NCBI RefSeq assembly: GCF_014639875.1
Contig: NZ_BMGD01000005.1
Coordinates: 186,001-250,000, forward strand
DNA from: Blastomonas aquatica
GTDB taxonomy: Bacteria > Pseudomonadota > Alphaproteobacteria > Sphingomonadales > Sphingomonadaceae
Length of the DNA: 64,000 nucleotides
Direction: 5' to 3'
Shown here piece by piece: positions 10,379 through 20,391 of this stretch (positions are counted from its first letter, which is position 1; each line of letters opens with the position of its first letter). A program made the translations under genes and the position numbers. Below the pieces are notes generated by a model that saw only the letters and a program-made list of their open reading frames with translations, had not been told where the DNA came from and searched no databases.

Positions 10379-11236
10379 ATGAACTGGTTCAGCCGAGTCC
10401 GCAACTCCATCCCCTTCATCGCGCGGCAGGACAGCACGCCCGACAATCTGTGGCACAAGTGCAAGGCCTGCGGCGAAATGGTGTTCGCCAAGGAGTTCGA
10501 GGACAACCTTTCAGTCTGTCCCAAGTGCAACCACCACGACCGCATCGGCGCAGCGAGCCGCTTTGGCATGCTGTTCGACGACCAGATCTGGGAGGAGCTG
10601 TCCTCCCCCACGGTCCGCGAAGACCCACTGAAGTTCAAGGACAGCAAGAAGTATGTCGACCGGCTGAAGGCGGCGCGCGCCGCCAATGTCGGCAATGACG
10701 CGCTGACCAACGCCCTCGGCCGCATCCACGGCAACAAGGCGGTTGTCGGGGTGCAGGACTTTGCCTTTATGGGCGGATCGATGGGCATGGCGGTGGGCGC
10801 CGCGTTCATCCTGGGCACCGAGCGCGCGATCGCCGAGAAATGCCCCTATGTGATCTTCACCGCTGCCGGTGGCGCGCGGATGCAGGAAGGCATTCTGTCG
10901 CTGATGCAGATGCCGCGCAGCACGGTGGCGATCAGCCGCCTGCACGCGGCGGGCCTCCCTTACATCGTCGTGCTGACCGATCCGACCACCGGCGGTGTCA
11001 CCGCCAGCTATGCGATGCTGGGCGATGTCCAGATGGCCGAACCCAACGCGCTGATCGGCTTTGCCGGGCAGCGGGTGATCGAGCAGACGATCCGCGAAAA
11101 GCTGCCCGAGGGCTTCCAGCGGTCCGAATATCTGCTCGAGCACGGGATGCTCGACATGGTGGTCGAACGCAAGGATCTGCGCGACCGGCTGGGCAGCGTG
11201 ATCGATTATCTGATGGCGGCGAAGGCTGCGGCGTGA
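10379..11236 (+). CDS. accD: Acetyl-CoA carboxylase carboxyltransferase subunit beta
   Basis: Partner of AccA in transferring the carboxyl group from carboxybiotin to acetyl-CoA. A four-cysteine zinc ribbon is visible (C28-x2-C31 and C47-x2-C50) followed by the crotonase-like carboxyltransferase core with GGARMQEG and [11 protein letters not shown]. The ATG at 10379 gives 285 residues. It sits 11 bases after trpA; the trp-accD-folC order is a recurrent proteobacterial arrangement. Confidence 0.98.
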   Translation: MNWFSRVRNSIPFIARQDSTPDNLWHKCKACGEMVFAKEFEDNLSVCPKCNHHDRIGAASRFGMLFDDQIWEELSSPTVREDPLKFKDSKKYVDRLKAARAANVGNDALTNALGRIHGNKAVVGVQDFAFMGGSMGMAVGAAFILGTERAIAEKCPYVIFTAAGGARMQEGILSLMQMPRSTVAISRLHAAGLPYIVVLTDPTTGGVTASYAMLGDVQMAEPNALIGFAGQRVIEQTIREKLPEGFQRSEYLLEHGMLDMVVERKDLRDRLGSVIDYLMAAKAAA

Positions 11237-11244
11237 CGATAAGG

Positions 11245-11338
11245 CCCCTCCCCTTCAGGGGAGGGGTTGGGGTGGGGCCTGCCGAGATGTACCGCGCTTC
11301 CTTCCCCACCCCCGTCCTCTCCCCTGAAGGGGAGGGGT
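11245..11338. repeat. C/G-run inverted repeat between accD and folC
   Basis: CCCCTCCCCTTCAGGGGAGG near 11246 is itself a palindrome, and a second copy (CTCCCCTGAAGGGGAG) lies near 11319; TTGGGGTGGGG and CCCCACCCCC in between are also complementary, so the unit forms nested hairpins. It fills the gap between the two genes and looks like a dispersed intergenic repeat rather than a terminator, since no T-run follows. Confidence 0.75.
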
Positions 11339-11343
11339 GAACT

Positions 11344-12672
11344 GTGCCCGACCACGCCGTCTCCTCCGACCCCGCCGTCCAGACTCAGCTCGATCGCCTC
11401 GCTGCGCTGTCGCCGGGGCGCGATGTGCTGGGGCTCGAGCGGATCACAGCGCTGCTGGCCCGGCTGGGCGATCCGCACCACGATCTGCCACCGGTGTTCC
11501 ATGTCGCAGGTACCAACGGCAAGGGATCGACCTGCGCGTTCCTGCGCGCTGCGATCGAGGCCTCGGGCCAGACCGCGCATGTCTATACCAGCCCGCATCT
11601 GGTGCGCTTCAATGAGCGCATTCGCATCGCCGGACGGCTGATCAGCGACGACGCGCTGGCCGGGTATCTCGCCCGCGTTCTCGATATTGCCGAGGGCACC
11701 GGCGCGAGCTTTTTCGAAGTGACCACCGCTGCGGCCTTCCTCGCTTTTGCCGAGACGCCTGCGGATGCCTGTATCATCGAGGTCGGCCTGGGGGGCCGGC
11801 TGGATGCGACCAATGTGCTGCCGCAGCCTGCGGTATGCGGCATTGCAGCGCTCGGGATCGACCACGAGGCGTTTCTGCTCGCGCCCGAAGAGGGCACACC
11901 CGACCTGCCGATGGAGCGGATCGCGTTCGAGAAAGCAGGAATAGCCAAGCAGGACGTACCGCTGGTGATCCAGCGTTATGCCACGGGAATGATGGGTGCG
12001 ATCGCGGGCCAGGCGATGCGCGCCGGGGCCTATGTCAAGGTACGGGGCGAGGACTGGGACGCCGCGCTGTATCAGGGGCGGCTGCATTATCGCGATGTCG
12101 ACGGGCGGCTGAGCCTGCCGGTGCCCCGGCTGCCCGGCGAGCACCAGGCGGACAATGCTGCTCTGGCCGTCGCAATGATCCGCCATCAGAGCGCGATCAC
12201 CATTCCCGACAGCGCCTTGAGCGCGGCGATGGGCTGGGCCGACTGGCCCGCGCGGCTGCAACGCCTCAGCGATGGTCCGCTGACTGCGCTGCTGGGCGCC
12301 AATGAGTCGGTCTGGCTCGATGGCGGGCACAATCCTGACGCAGGCGCGGCGCTGGCGAAGCACGTAGCAGGCATGGGCTGCAAGGTGCACCTGATCATCG
12401 GGATGCTGTCGAACAAGCAGGCAGGCGCGCTGCTCGGGCCCCTCGAGCCGTATCTCGCCAGCGTCACCGCGCTGCCGGTTCCTGGGCATGCGTGGCACGA
12501 TGCGGATGCGTTTCAGGCGTGCCTGACCTCGGGGATCGAGGTCGAGGCGGCGGCGGATATCGAGGCTGCATTTGCCAGGCTGGCGCAGCGCGAGCCGATC
12601 CCGCTGCTGATCGCAGGCTCGCTCTATCTGGCGGGCGAAGTGCTCAAGGCGAATGGGCAGGAGCCGGATTGA
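11344..12672 (+). CDS. folC: Folylpolyglutamate synthase / dihydrofolate synthase
   Basis: Adds glutamate to dihydropteroate and to folates. The Mur-ligase-type P-loop GTNGKGS lies near residue 60, followed by TSPHLVRFNERI, the GLGGRLDATN segment that binds Mg2+/ATP, and LDGGHNPDA in the C-terminal domain. A GTG at 11344 starts the 442-residue protein, of normal size. It is last in the trpFBA-accD-folC run and faces ampG tail to tail. Confidence 0.96.
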   Translation: MPDHAVSSDPAVQTQLDRLAALSPGRDVLGLERITALLARLGDPHHDLPPVFHVAGTNGKGSTCAFLRAAIEASGQTAHVYTSPHLVRFNERIRIAGRLISDDALAGYLARVLDIAEGTGASFFEVTTAAAFLAFAETPADACIIEVGLGGRLDATNVLPQPAVCGIAALGIDHEAFLLAPEEGTPDLPMERIAFEKAGIAKQDVPLVIQRYATGMMGAIAGQAMRAGAYVKVRGEDWDAALYQGRLHYRDVDGRLSLPVPRLPGEHQADNAALAVAMIRHQSAITIPDSALSAAMGWADWPARLQRLSDGPLTALLGANESVWLDGGHNPDAGAALAKHVAGMGCKVHLIIGMLSNKQAGALLGPLEPYLASVTALPVPGHAWHDADAFQACLTSGIEVEAAADIEAAFARLAQREPIPLLIAGSLYLAGEVLKANGQEPD

Positions 12673-12681
12673 GCGGCCCCA

Positions 12682-12763
12682 ACCGTTTTCCGGCGAAAGC
12701 CGGAAACCAGGGCGATCACAGCGCAATCCGACTCCTGGGCTCCGGCTTTCGCCGGAGAACGGG
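12682..12763. repeat. 80-bp double-palindrome intergenic repeat, copy B
   Basis: The palindromes TTTTCCGGCGAAAGCCGGAA and CTCCGGCTTTCGCCGGAG flank a short spacer with CCAGGG and CTCCTGGG arms. The unit aligns to the reverse complement of copy A (7601-7680), with differences concentrated in the spacer and compensating changes in the stems. It lies in the convergent gap between folC and ampG, where it could end transcription from both sides. Confidence 0.85.
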
Positions 12764-12810
12764 CTTTGAGAAACTCATGATCACTCGGGACAGGCGGAAG
12801 GGGGGCAGTC

Positions 12811-14151
12811 CTACTCTCCGCTCTCCTCGGTCCCTGCGGTGCCCAGCGAGCGATCCACCAGACCGCTCGCCATCATCCACCAGAACAGCAAAACACCCGG
12901 CAAAGCAGCCAGCGTGGTGACAAGGTAGAAGTTGGCGAAGCCGAGGGATTCAATCATGCCTCCCGCCAGCGTTCCGGTCAGGAACCGCCCTGTGATGCTC
13001 GCCGCAGCGGACAGCAAGGCAAACTGGGTGGCGGTGAACTCGAGGTTGCACAGCGCCGAGAGGTACGCGACCACGCACACTCCGCCGATGCCGCTGGCGA
13101 AATTCTCGAACCCGACCGCACCTGCCATCGCCCAGTTGCTGTGGCCCGACACCGCCAGTCCGGCAAAGGCAAGGTTGGAGACCGCCATCAGGATCAGGCT
13201 GATCATCACCGAGCGCTTCATTCCCAGCCGCGCATACAGGAACCCGCCGACGAAGATGCCTGCCAGCAGTGCCCAGAATCCCAGACCCACATCGTAGATC
13301 GCGACCTCGTCATTGGTGAACCCGAGATCCTCGAAAAGCAGACGCAATGTGAGGTTGGCGAGCGTGTCGCCGATCTTGTGGACCAGCACGAACAGCAGCA
13401 CGATCAGCGCGCCCGAGCGCTTGAAGAACTCGGCGAGCGGGCTGACATAGGCGATGGCTGCTGCGACCGGACCCTTCAACGGCTTGGGCTCCTGCCTGCG
13501 CGCAGGTTCGCCCATCACTAGCCCGGTAATCACCGCGAACAGCCCGAAGAACGACACCGCGATATACGCCGTGGTCCAGTCGGCGCGCGCCGCGATCACC
13601 AGCGCGATCGCGCCCGCTGCTGCCGCACCGATGCGCCAGCCATATTGGCTCATCCCCGATCCCACGCCCAATTGATGCGGTTCGAGCAATTCGATGCGAT
13701 AGGCGTCGATGACGATGTCGAAGGTTGCCCCTGCCACGCCGACCAGGATCGCGGCGACAGCGACCTTGCCGATGTCGGCCTCGGGATCGAGGATACCCAG
13801 ATAGATGATGCTGATCATCACCAGCACCGCGCACAGGATCAGCCACGAAACCCGCTGGCCGATGCGGCCGAGCAGGGGTAATTTCACCACATCGATGATC
13901 GGCGCCCACAGCCATTTGAAATTGTAAGCCAGGAAGGTCAGCGCAAACGCGGTCACAGTCGATTTCTCGATCCCCGATTGCGCCAGCCGGGTCGACAGCG
14001 TCGCTGCGATCATCGCGAACGGAAAGCCCGACGATATGCCGAGGAACAATGCCGCCAAAGGTGCTGCCTCGGTATAGGGTCTCAAACCCATAGGCAGCGA
14101 TGCGCGCCATCCCGTAACCTCGGGCGCGACCCCTGCAGCGTGTTCGGTCAT
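12811..14151 (-). CDS. ampG: AmpG-like MFS permease
   Basis: A 446-residue major facilitator protein with about 12 hydrophobic segments. The N-terminal GISSGFPFAMIAATLSTRL and FKWLWAPIID stretches are hallmarks of AmpG, which imports GlcNAc-anhydromuropeptides for peptidoglycan recycling and, where present, AmpC induction. No beta-lactamase or recycling gene is adjacent here. The gene is transcribed alone, away from the cobalamin operon end. Confidence 0.85.
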   Translation of the reverse strand: MTEHAAGVAPEVTGWRASLPMGLRPYTEAAPLAALFLGISSGFPFAMIAATLSTRLAQSGIEKSTVTAFALTFLAYNFKWLWAPIIDVVKLPLLGRIGQRVSWLILCAVLVMISIIYLGILDPEADIGKVAVAAILVGVAGATFDIVIDAYRIELLEPHQLGVGSGMSQYGWRIGAAAAGAIALVIAARADWTTAYIAVSFFGLFAVITGLVMGEPARRQEPKPLKGPVAAAIAYVSPLAEFFKRSGALIVLLFVLVHKIGDTLANLTLRLLFEDLGFTNDEVAIYDVGLGFWALLAGIFVGGFLYARLGMKRSVMISLILMAVSNLAFAGLAVSGHSNWAMAGAVGFENFASGIGGVCVVAYLSALCNLEFTATQFALLSAAASITGRFLTGTLAGGMIESLGFANFYLVTTLAALPGVLLFWWMMASGLVDRSLGTAGTEESGE

Positions 14152-14257
14152 CTGGTCTTTGTCCCTTCGCGTGTGCCGCCGCTGATCCTGGGCCGGAACC
14201 TAGCGGCATCGCCGATTTACGCCAGAGGGATATTGCCGGTCCGTGCCCGGATCAGCG

Positions 14258-14815
14258 TCAATTGGCTGCAGGCGATCGGTCGATTTCCACAATTCCGCCC
14301 AGTTGCGGCACCAGACCCGGCCATTCGCGGGCGGCAAGGCCCTGGCGCATGCCCAGAATCGCTGCGATCGGGCCGCCGTGCGTGATCACCAGCACGCGGC
14401 CTGCGGGCAGTGTGTCGAAGCCGGTGAGCGCCCGCCGGGCAAGCTCCATCGTAGTCTCGCCACCGCCGGGGCGGAAGTGACCGGGGGCATCGATCATGCC
14501 GTCCATGGCGTTGCCGGTGGCGCGGTAGATCGCGTCCCAGCTTCGTCCCTCCCAGCTTCCGAAATCGCGCTCCTGCCATTGCGGGTCCGCGCGCGCTGGC
14601 ACGCCCACCAAGGTGGCGACCGCCTCTGCCAGGATTCGTGCGCGGCGCAGGCCCGAGTGCAGGATGATCTCAGGGTTCCATGCGGCCAGCTCAGGCGCGA
14701 GGGCGCGCATGTGTACGGCCCCTTCGCGGCTCAACCCCATGTCGCTCTGCCCATAGCAGCGGCCCTGCCAGGCGCGGGCGACCTGTGTGTGCCGGACCAG
14801 CAGCACCGTGCGCAT
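14258..14815 (-). CDS. cobC: Histidine phosphatase, CobC-type (alpha-ribazole phosphatase)
   Basis: The 185-residue protein has the phosphoglycerate-mutase fold: the phosphohistidine in LLVRHTQ near residue 9, the acid ERDFGSWEG, and a second catalytic His in ITHGG. It would dephosphorylate alpha-ribazole phosphate or adenosylcobalamin phosphate, the last step of nucleotide-loop assembly. The role is assigned from position: its ATG overlaps the cobS stop (TGATG) at the end of the B12 operon. The family alone would not prove substrate. Confidence 0.85.
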   Translation of the reverse strand: MRTVLLVRHTQVARAWQGRCYGQSDMGLSREGAVHMRALAPELAAWNPEIILHSGLRRARILAEAVATLVGVPARADPQWQERDFGSWEGRSWDAIYRATGNAMDGMIDAPGHFRPGGGETTMELARRALTGFDTLPAGRVLVITHGGPIAAILGMRQGLAAREWPGLVPQLGGIVEIDRSPAAN

Positions 14816-15606
14816 CACAGCGATGCCGTCGCCGCGAGCAACGCAATCAATTGCCCGGCATAAGCGGCAAAGCCCAGGCAATCGCCGGTGCTGCCGCCGA
14901 TCCGGCGCAACAGCAGCGCGCGGAACCAGGCGATGAATACTGCAGCGCCCAGCAGACCCAAGAGCAGGGGCAGGGGACTGAGCACGGCAAAGCCCAGCAA
15001 TCCCGGTACCGCAGTCGCCAGCGCCACCAGCAGCACCGATCGCCCGACACCCGATGCGACATCCTTGGCAAGGCCCGTGCCTTGCGGTGCGGGCGCGACC
15101 ATCGTCATCAGCACCACGACCAGTAGCCGGCCAGAGGTGGCAGCGGCAACGATGGTGAGGAACGCCGCCCATGGCGCCAGGGTCGCGATCACCGCGAGCG
15201 TCAGCGCCGCGCGGAGGCCCACTGCGAGGATCAGCCCAAGGCTGCCATAGCTGCCGATCCGGCTGTCCTTCATGATCCGCCGGACATTGTCAGGTGTGAA
15301 GCCGCCGCCGAACGCATCGCAGAAATCGGCGACCGCATCCTCGTGAAACGCGCCGGTCAGCCGCGCCTCGACCACCAGTGCGATCAGCACCGCGACCAAG
15401 GCAGGCCAGATGCTGTCGGCCATCAGCGCAATGCCTGCGGTGACAGCGCCGATCCCTGCGCCCACCAATGGAAACCAGCCCACCGCCTGCACCAGCCCGG
15501 TTGCAACCTGCTGCGCGCTCAGCTTTTCGGTGCCAGGCACGGGGATCCGGGTGAGGAACTGGATTGCGAGCACCGGCGGGGCCCAGACAGGATGTTTGCC
15601 GTCCAT
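14815..15606 (-). CDS. cobS: Adenosylcobinamide-GDP ribazoletransferase
   Basis: Integral membrane enzyme that joins alpha-ribazole (phosphate) to AdoCbi-GDP. The 263-residue protein has several hydrophobic helices, an N-terminal LAIQFLTRIPVP typical of CobS, and the conserved acidic motif HEDAVADFCDAFGGG with DSRIGSYG that holds Mg2+ and substrate. The start at 15606 gives MDGKHPVW; a longer in-frame extension overlaps cobT and is not conserved. Confidence 0.95.
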   Translation of the reverse strand: MDGKHPVWAPPVLAIQFLTRIPVPGTEKLSAQQVATGLVQAVGWFPLVGAGIGAVTAGIALMADSIWPALVAVLIALVVEARLTGAFHEDAVADFCDAFGGGFTPDNVRRIMKDSRIGSYGSLGLILAVGLRAALTLAVIATLAPWAAFLTIVAAATSGRLLVVVLMTMVAPAPQGTGLAKDVASGVGRSVLLVALATAVPGLLGFAVLSPLPLLLGLLGAAVFIAWFRALLLRRIGGSTGDCLGFAAYAGQLIALLAATASL

Positions 15607-15607
15607 A

Positions 15608-16606
15608 TCAGCCGCCGATGTCGGAAAGCCTGGCGACATCGCACAGCAGCGCGCCTGCGCTGTCGAGCAACGGCAGCGCAACTAGCGCGCCGCTGCCTTC
15701 GCCCAGTCGCATCTGCCATTCGAGCACCGGGGTGAGGCCGAGTTGCGCCAGCGCCGCGCGATGGCCGGGCTCGGCAGACAGATGCCCTGCGATCATCACG
15801 GTGCGCGTGCCCGGGCATAGCCGCTCGGCGATCAACGCGGCGGCGGTGGTGACATAGCCATCGAGCAGTACCGGCACGCCCTGCCGCGCGGCCTGCGCGT
15901 AGAAGCCCGCCATCGCGACGATCTCGAAGCCTGCGATCGCGGCCAGCGCCGCCTTGTCGGTGCGACCGCCGAGCGACGCCACCGCCGCGGCAACAATATC
16001 GCGCTTGATGATCCGCATCGCCGCATCCGCGCCAGCGCCGCTGCCAGTCGCCGTGTCTGCATCAATCCCCGCGAGCGCGTGGGTCAGGCAGGCGGCAGCG
16101 GTGGTGTTGCCGATCCCCATTTCGCCCGCGATCAGCAGGCGTTGGCCCGCCTCGATTGCCTGCTGCGCTTCGACCTCGCCCAGCGCCCAGGCGGTGTCGA
16201 ACTGGTCCAACGTCATCGACGGGCCGCAGCTGAGGTCCACCGTGCCGGGTGCGATCGCTGCCGCGTTGAAATGCGCGGGCCAGGGCCCGCGCGGCGGCTG
16301 GATCATCCCGGCATTCACCACCCGCACATCGACGTCATGCACTGTGGCGAGCGCGGTGCTGCTCGCCTTGCCTCCGAGGATCGTCTCGACCATCGCGGTG
16401 GTCACCGCCGAGGGCCAGGGCGTCACACCTTGCGCGACCACGCCATGATCGGCGGCGAACAGGACAAGACGGCGCGGGCGGGTGAGCGGGGTGAGAGACT
16501 GGCTCGCCAGCGCCAGCTCGACCGCCAAAGCCTCGAGCCGCCCCAGGCTTCCCACCGGCTTGGCGAGGGCATCGAGCCTGGCCTGAACGTCGTCGCGGGT
16601 GATCAT
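15608..16606 (-). CDS. cobT: Nicotinate-nucleotide--dimethylbenzimidazole phosphoribosyltransferase
   Basis: Activates the lower ligand by making alpha-ribazole phosphate from NaMN and DMB. The 332-residue protein shows LFAADHGVVAQGVTPWP, the GEMGIGNTTAAA phosphate-binding loop, and RLGEGSGA near the C-terminus with the catalytic Glu. It lies between bluB, which makes DMB, and cobS, which uses the product, with overlaps or single-base gaps, so the three are co-expressed. Confidence 0.97.
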   Translation of the reverse strand: MITRDDVQARLDALAKPVGSLGRLEALAVELALASQSLTPLTRPRRLVLFAADHGVVAQGVTPWPSAVTTAMVETILGGKASSTALATVHDVDVRVVNAGMIQPPRGPWPAHFNAAAIAPGTVDLSCGPSMTLDQFDTAWALGEVEAQQAIEAGQRLLIAGEMGIGNTTAAACLTHALAGIDADTATGSGAGADAAMRIIKRDIVAAAVASLGGRTDKAALAAIAGFEIVAMAGFYAQAARQGVPVLLDGYVTTAAALIAERLCPGTRTVMIAGHLSAEPGHRAALAQLGLTPVLEWQMRLGEGSGALVALPLLDSAGALLCDVARLSDIGG

Positions 16607-17244
16607 CAGCGCTCCAGCCGGGTGATTTCAAAGGGCAGCCGGTCCTGCCAGCCATGCCGGACCAACTCGGGCGTCTCGCTCTCGCGCTCGGGATAGCCCA
16701 GGCACAGCAGCGCGATAAAGCGCCAATCTCCGGGCACGTCGAGCTGTGCGTTCATCCCCGCAGGATCGATGATCGATACCCAGCCCAGCCCGATGTCCTG
16801 CGCGCGCGCCGCCAGCCACAAGGTGTGGATCGCGGTCACTACCGACCAGCACACAGTCTCAGGCATCGTTGCGCGGCCAAGGCCGTGACCAGCTTCGCCC
16901 TGTTCGTCGCAAAACACCGCGACGATCTCGGGCGCCTCGCGCAGGCCATGGAGTTTGAGCCCGTCGTACAACGCCTTGCGTCCGCCCGAATAGCGCTCGC
17001 CCGCCGCGCGTTTCTGTGCATCGACCGTATCTGCTAGTCTCTGCCGCAGTGTAGGCGAGACGATCCGGACGAAGCGCCAGGGCTGGGCATTGCCCACCGA
17101 CGGGCCGTGGCACGCGGTTTCGAGCAGGGTGTCAAGCAGGCCATCGGGCAGGGGACGGGTGTCGAATTGTCGCACGTCGCGCCGCCATGCCAACAGCTGG
17201 TCGAGTTGCTCGCGAAAGGCTGAGTCGAACATCGGTCCGCTCAT
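16606..17244 (-). CDS. bluB: 5,6-dimethylbenzimidazole synthase
   Basis: Nitroreductase-fold enzyme that fragments reduced FMN with oxygen to yield DMB, the lower ligand of B12. The 212-residue protein has the FMN-binding RRDVRQFD, the [15 protein letters not shown] segment, and the GLGWVSI strand typical of BluB rather than of generic nitroreductases. Its place between cobQ and cobT supports the call. Its presence means the cell can supply its own lower ligand and needs only a corrinoid from outside. Confidence 0.95.
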   Translation of the reverse strand: MSGPMFDSAFREQLDQLLAWRRDVRQFDTRPLPDGLLDTLLETACHGPSVGNAQPWRFVRIVSPTLRQRLADTVDAQKRAAGERYSGGRKALYDGLKLHGLREAPEIVAVFCDEQGEAGHGLGRATMPETVCWSVVTAIHTLWLAARAQDIGLGWVSIIDPAGMNAQLDVPGDWRFIALLCLGYPERESETPELVRHGWQDRLPFEITRLER

Positions 17245-18698
17245 GGCTTATGCCCCGCAATGGCCAGCAGCCGGTCGATATTGACATATTGCTCGAGCGA
17301 GGCGGCCAGCGCATCGAGCGCCTGGTCGACGCGGGTGTCCTGCGCGACGCCATCGCTCTGCACCCCCAGCCGCGCCAGCCACGCGCCGCGCTGGGCGGGG
17401 TGATCGAACAGCCGGTGGATATAGCAGCCCGCGATTTGGCCATTCGCGCTGACCACGCCGTCTTCTGCGCCATCGGCCAGCCGCAGCAGCGGTTGCACGG
17501 GGCCGAGCGCGCGGGTCTCGCCGACATGGATTTCATAGCCTGCAAAGGCCTGGCCATCGCGCAGGCTGGTGCCGGTGACATCGACCACGCGCTTGTCGCC
17601 GGTCAGCCGGGTTGCGACCGGCAGATAGCCCAGTCCGGCGACGATCTCGGGCGCGCCTTCGACGCCATCGGGGTCCTCGATGCTCTGGCCGAGCATCTGA
17701 TAGCCGCCGCAGATGCCGAGCAGGCCGCCGCCGCGCCGGACATGCGCTGCGATATCGATATCCCAGCCCTGCGCGCGCAGGAATTTGAGGTCCGCAATCG
17801 TCGCCTTGGTGCCGGGCAGGATGACCAAAGCCGCATCACCGGGGAGCGGCTCGCCCGGAGGCACCATCACCAGCCGGACACCGGGCTCGTGCGCCAGCGG
17901 ATCGAAGTCATCGAAATTGGCGATCCGCGACAGCATCGGCACCGCGATGGTGACCGTGCCTTCGCCGCCGACAGCCGCATCGAGCACCACCGCATCCTCG
18001 GCGGGCAATTGCCGCGCCGCAGCCAGCCAGGGGATCACGCCCAGCCCGGGCCAGCCGGTACGCCGCTCGATCTCGGTATAGCCATTGTCGAACAGCCGGA
18101 CATCGCCGCGAAACTTGTTGATCAGGAAGCCGTGGATCATCGCGGCGTCGTCGGCGTCGATCACAGCCTTGGTGCCGACGATCGAGGCGATCACCCCGCC
18201 ACGGTCGATATCGCCGACCAGCACCACCGGCACGTTCACGGCGCGGGCAAAGCCCATATTGGCGATGTCGCCCGCGCGCAGGTTGATCTCGGCCGGGCTG
18301 CCCGCGCCCTCGACGATGACGATATCGGCGTCGGCCTTCAAACGGTGCCATGATTGCATCACAGCTTCGAGCAGCTCGCCCTTGCGATGCTGGTAATCCG
18401 CCGCGCCCAGCATGCCGACAACCTTACCGTGCACCACCACCTGCGCACCGGTATCGGACTGCGGCTTGATCAGCACCGGGTTCATATCGACATGTGGGGA
18501 TACGCGGCAGGCCAGCGCCTGCAGCGCCTGCGCGCGGCCGATCTCGCCGCCGACTGCCACCGCAGCGTTGTTTGACATGTTCTGCGGCTTGAACGGACGC
18601 ACGTTGAGCCCGCGGTTGGCGAGCAATCGGCACAGGCCTGCGACCAGCACCGATTTGCCGACATCCGATCCGGTCCCCTGCAGCATCACAGCAGCCAT
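17241..18698 (-). CDS. cobQ: Adenosylcobyric acid synthase (glutamine-hydrolysing)
   Basis: Amidates four side chains of the adenosylated corrin ring. N-terminal dethiobiotin-synthetase-like ATPase with P-loop GTGSDVGKS and [12 protein letters not shown]-terminal class I glutamine amidotransferase with the nucleophile Cys in [10 protein letters not shown]. The start at 18698 gives [11 protein letters not shown], 485 residues; upstream in-frame codons overlap cobD and are ignored. It overlaps bluB by four bases. Because its natural substrate is cobyrinic acid a,c-diamide, it implies ring synthesis elsewhere in the genome or use of incomplete corrinoids. Confidence 0.96.
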   Translation of the reverse strand: MAAVMLQGTGSDVGKSVLVAGLCRLLANRGLNVRPFKPQNMSNNAAVAVGGEIGRAQALQALACRVSPHVDMNPVLIKPQSDTGAQVVVHGKVVGMLGAADYQHRKGELLEAVMQSWHRLKADADIVIVEGAGSPAEINLRAGDIANMGFARAVNVPVVLVGDIDRGGVIASIVGTKAVIDADDAAMIHGFLINKFRGDVRLFDNGYTEIERRTGWPGLGVIPWLAAARQLPAEDAVVLDAAVGGEGTVTIAVPMLSRIANFDDFDPLAHEPGVRLVMVPPGEPLPGDAALVILPGTKATIADLKFLRAQGWDIDIAAHVRRGGGLLGICGGYQMLGQSIEDPDGVEGAPEIVAGLGYLPVATRLTGDKRVVDVTGTSLRDGQAFAGYEIHVGETRALGPVQPLLRLADGAEDGVVSANGQIAGCYIHRLFDHPAQRGAWLARLGVQSDGVAQDTRVDQALDALAASLEQYVNIDRLLAIAGHKP

Positions 18699-19612
18699 GC
18701 GAGCCCTCCTGTCATGGCCCATAGCAACACGCACGCCCAGCGATAGACCCAAAGCGCGCGCTGCAAATCCCTGGCATCGGGCGCGGGGCCGTCGCCCAGC
18801 CAGGCGCGGTGTGCAGGTTCGCCGTCATAGCTGACCGGGCCGCCCAGCCTGCGCCCCAGTACGCCCGCCATCGCCGCCTCGGGCCAGCCGCCATTGGGCG
18901 AGGCATGGGACCGCGCGTCGCGCAGCATCGTCGTCCAGCCGCCCATTCCCGCGAGGCACACCAGCACGCCGGAAATCCGCGCGGGGATGAAGTTCACCAG
19001 ATCATCGGTCCGCGCCGCCGCCCAGCCGAAATGGAGATAACGCGTGTCGCGGTGGCCGATCATCGAGTCCGCGGTGTTGACCACCTTGCAGACCAGCAGC
19101 CCGGGAAGCCCCGCGACAAGGAACCAGAAGGCGGGCGCGACCACGCCATCGCAGAAGCTTTCGGCCAGGCTCTCGGTCGCCGCGACCGCAATGCCGCCCT
19201 CGTCGAGCGCTGCGGTGTCGCGGCCGACGATCATTGCAACCGCCGCGCGCGCCGCTGCCACATCGCCGCGTAACAGCGGACCGGCGACCGCGCGGACGTG
19301 ATCATCTAAGCTGCGCTGCGCAAGACCGGTGGTTGCAAGCACGATCACCAGACCGACTGCGAGCCCGTCGCCCGCCCACGCTTCGATCAGCCAGCCAATC
19401 GCGCCGGCACCGCCTGCGACCAGCGCCAGCAGCATTATCCCCATCGCGCGGCGCCGCAACGCGCTGCCTGCGTTCCATCGCCGCTCAAGCGCGGCAATGG
19501 CCACGCCGATCCAGATCACCGGGTGGCCGATCACGCCCAACAGCCAGGCGGGATAGCCGATCGCGGCCTCGCCGATCAGCGCCAGCAGCAGCTGTTCGGG
19601 CCGCGCCAGCAT
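18686..19612 (-). CDS. cobD: Adenosylcobinamide-phosphate synthase (CbiB/CobD)
   Basis: Membrane enzyme that attaches aminopropanol (phosphate) to cobyric acid. The 308-residue protein begins [13 protein letters not shown], has several hydrophobic helices and the conserved family motifs [23 protein letters not shown] and [18 protein letters not shown]. The ATG at 19612 overlaps the stop of the ABC ATPase gene by one base. Named here in the Pseudomonas/Rhodobacter scheme, to be kept apart from the decarboxylase at 22809. Confidence 0.95.
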   Translation of the reverse strand: MLARPEQLLLALIGEAAIGYPAWLLGVIGHPVIWIGVAIAALERRWNAGSALRRRAMGIMLLALVAGGAGAIGWLIEAWAGDGLAVGLVIVLATTGLAQRSLDDHVRAVAGPLLRGDVAAARAAVAMIVGRDTAALDEGGIAVAATESLAESFCDGVVAPAFWFLVAGLPGLLVCKVVNTADSMIGHRDTRYLHFGWAAARTDDLVNFIPARISGVLVCLAGMGGWTTMLRDARSHASPNGGWPEAAMAGVLGRRLGGPVSYDGEPAHRAWLGDGPAPDARDLQRALWVYRWACVLLWAMTGGLAWLL

Positions 19613-20391
19613 CAGCGCTGCGCCATATGCGAGGTGACGATGAAGCGCACGCCGTCGGGGGTGGTGCCGATATGCGAGGATACGCCATACGTTTCGGCAA
19701 TCCGTTCGGGGGTTAGCACGTCGGCGGGCGCGCCTTGCGCGACGATGCGGCCATCGTACAGCAGCAGCACCTCGTCCGCCACCCGGATCGCGTGGTTGAG
19801 GTCGTGCAGTACCACGATCACGCCTGCACCGCCGCGCGCAACATCGCGCAGGCATCCGAGCGTATCGAGCTGGTGCGCGGGATCGAGATTGGCGAGCGGC
19901 TCGTCCGCCAGCAGCCATTGCGGCTCGCCCGCCAGCACCCGCGCAAGCAGGACGCGCGCGCGCTCGCCACCCGAAAGCGCCGTCATCGGGCGGGCGGCGA
20001 ATTGCGTGACATCGGTCGCGGCCATCGCGCGGACCACCGCAGTGCGGTCCGTCTCGGTTTCGCCCCAGCGCGCGCGGTGCGGATAGCGGCCCAGCGCCAC
20101 CAAGGTCGCGACATCGATATCCCAATGCACGTCCGCGTCCTGGGGCAGCAGGCCGATCTGCCGCGCCAGATCGCGCATGCCCAGCGCAGCGCGCGGTTGG
20201 CCGCCGACCAATACTTCGCCCGCGTCCGGAGTGTGCAGTCCGGCGAGACACGAGAGCAGGGTGGATTTACCTGCGCCGTTGGGGCCCAGCACCGCCGTCA
20301 CCCGTCCGGGCGCAAAGCTGGCGCTGACCGCGTCGAGCACCCGGCGTCCGCCGAGATTCAGGGTGAGGTTCTCTGCTGCCAAAACGCTCAT
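19612..20391 (-). CDS. btuD: Cobalamin/siderophore-type ABC transporter ATPase
   Basis: A 259-residue ATPase with Walker A GPNGAGKST, Q-loop near LPQDAD, signature LSGGERARV, Walker B WLLADEPL and the H-loop LHDLNHA. FecE/BtuD/HmuV subfamily. The gene overlaps btuC by four bases and lies inside the B12 operon, so vitamin B12 or cobinamide is the likely cargo. The alternative, haem or siderophore, is less likely given the flanking genes. Confidence 0.9.
   Translation of the reverse strand: MSVLAAENLTLNLGGRRVLDAVSASFAPGRVTAVLGPNGAGKSTLLSCLAGLHTPDAGEVLVGGQPRAALGMRDLARQIGLLPQDADVHWDIDVATLVALGRYPHRARWGETETDRTAVVRAMAATDVTQFAARPMTALSGGERARVLLARVLAGEPQWLLADEPLANLDPAHQLDTLGCLRDVARGGAGVIVVLHDLNHAIRVADEVLLLYDGRIVAQGAPADVLTPERIAETYGVSSHIGTTPDGVRFIVTSHMAQR

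Noticed and set aside
18686-20251. A 521-codon frame that seems to fuse a long N-terminal part to CbiB
   Set aside because: The first 213 codons are a shadow of the ABC ATPase gene; the true CbiB start is the ATG at 19612 that overlaps the btuD stop.
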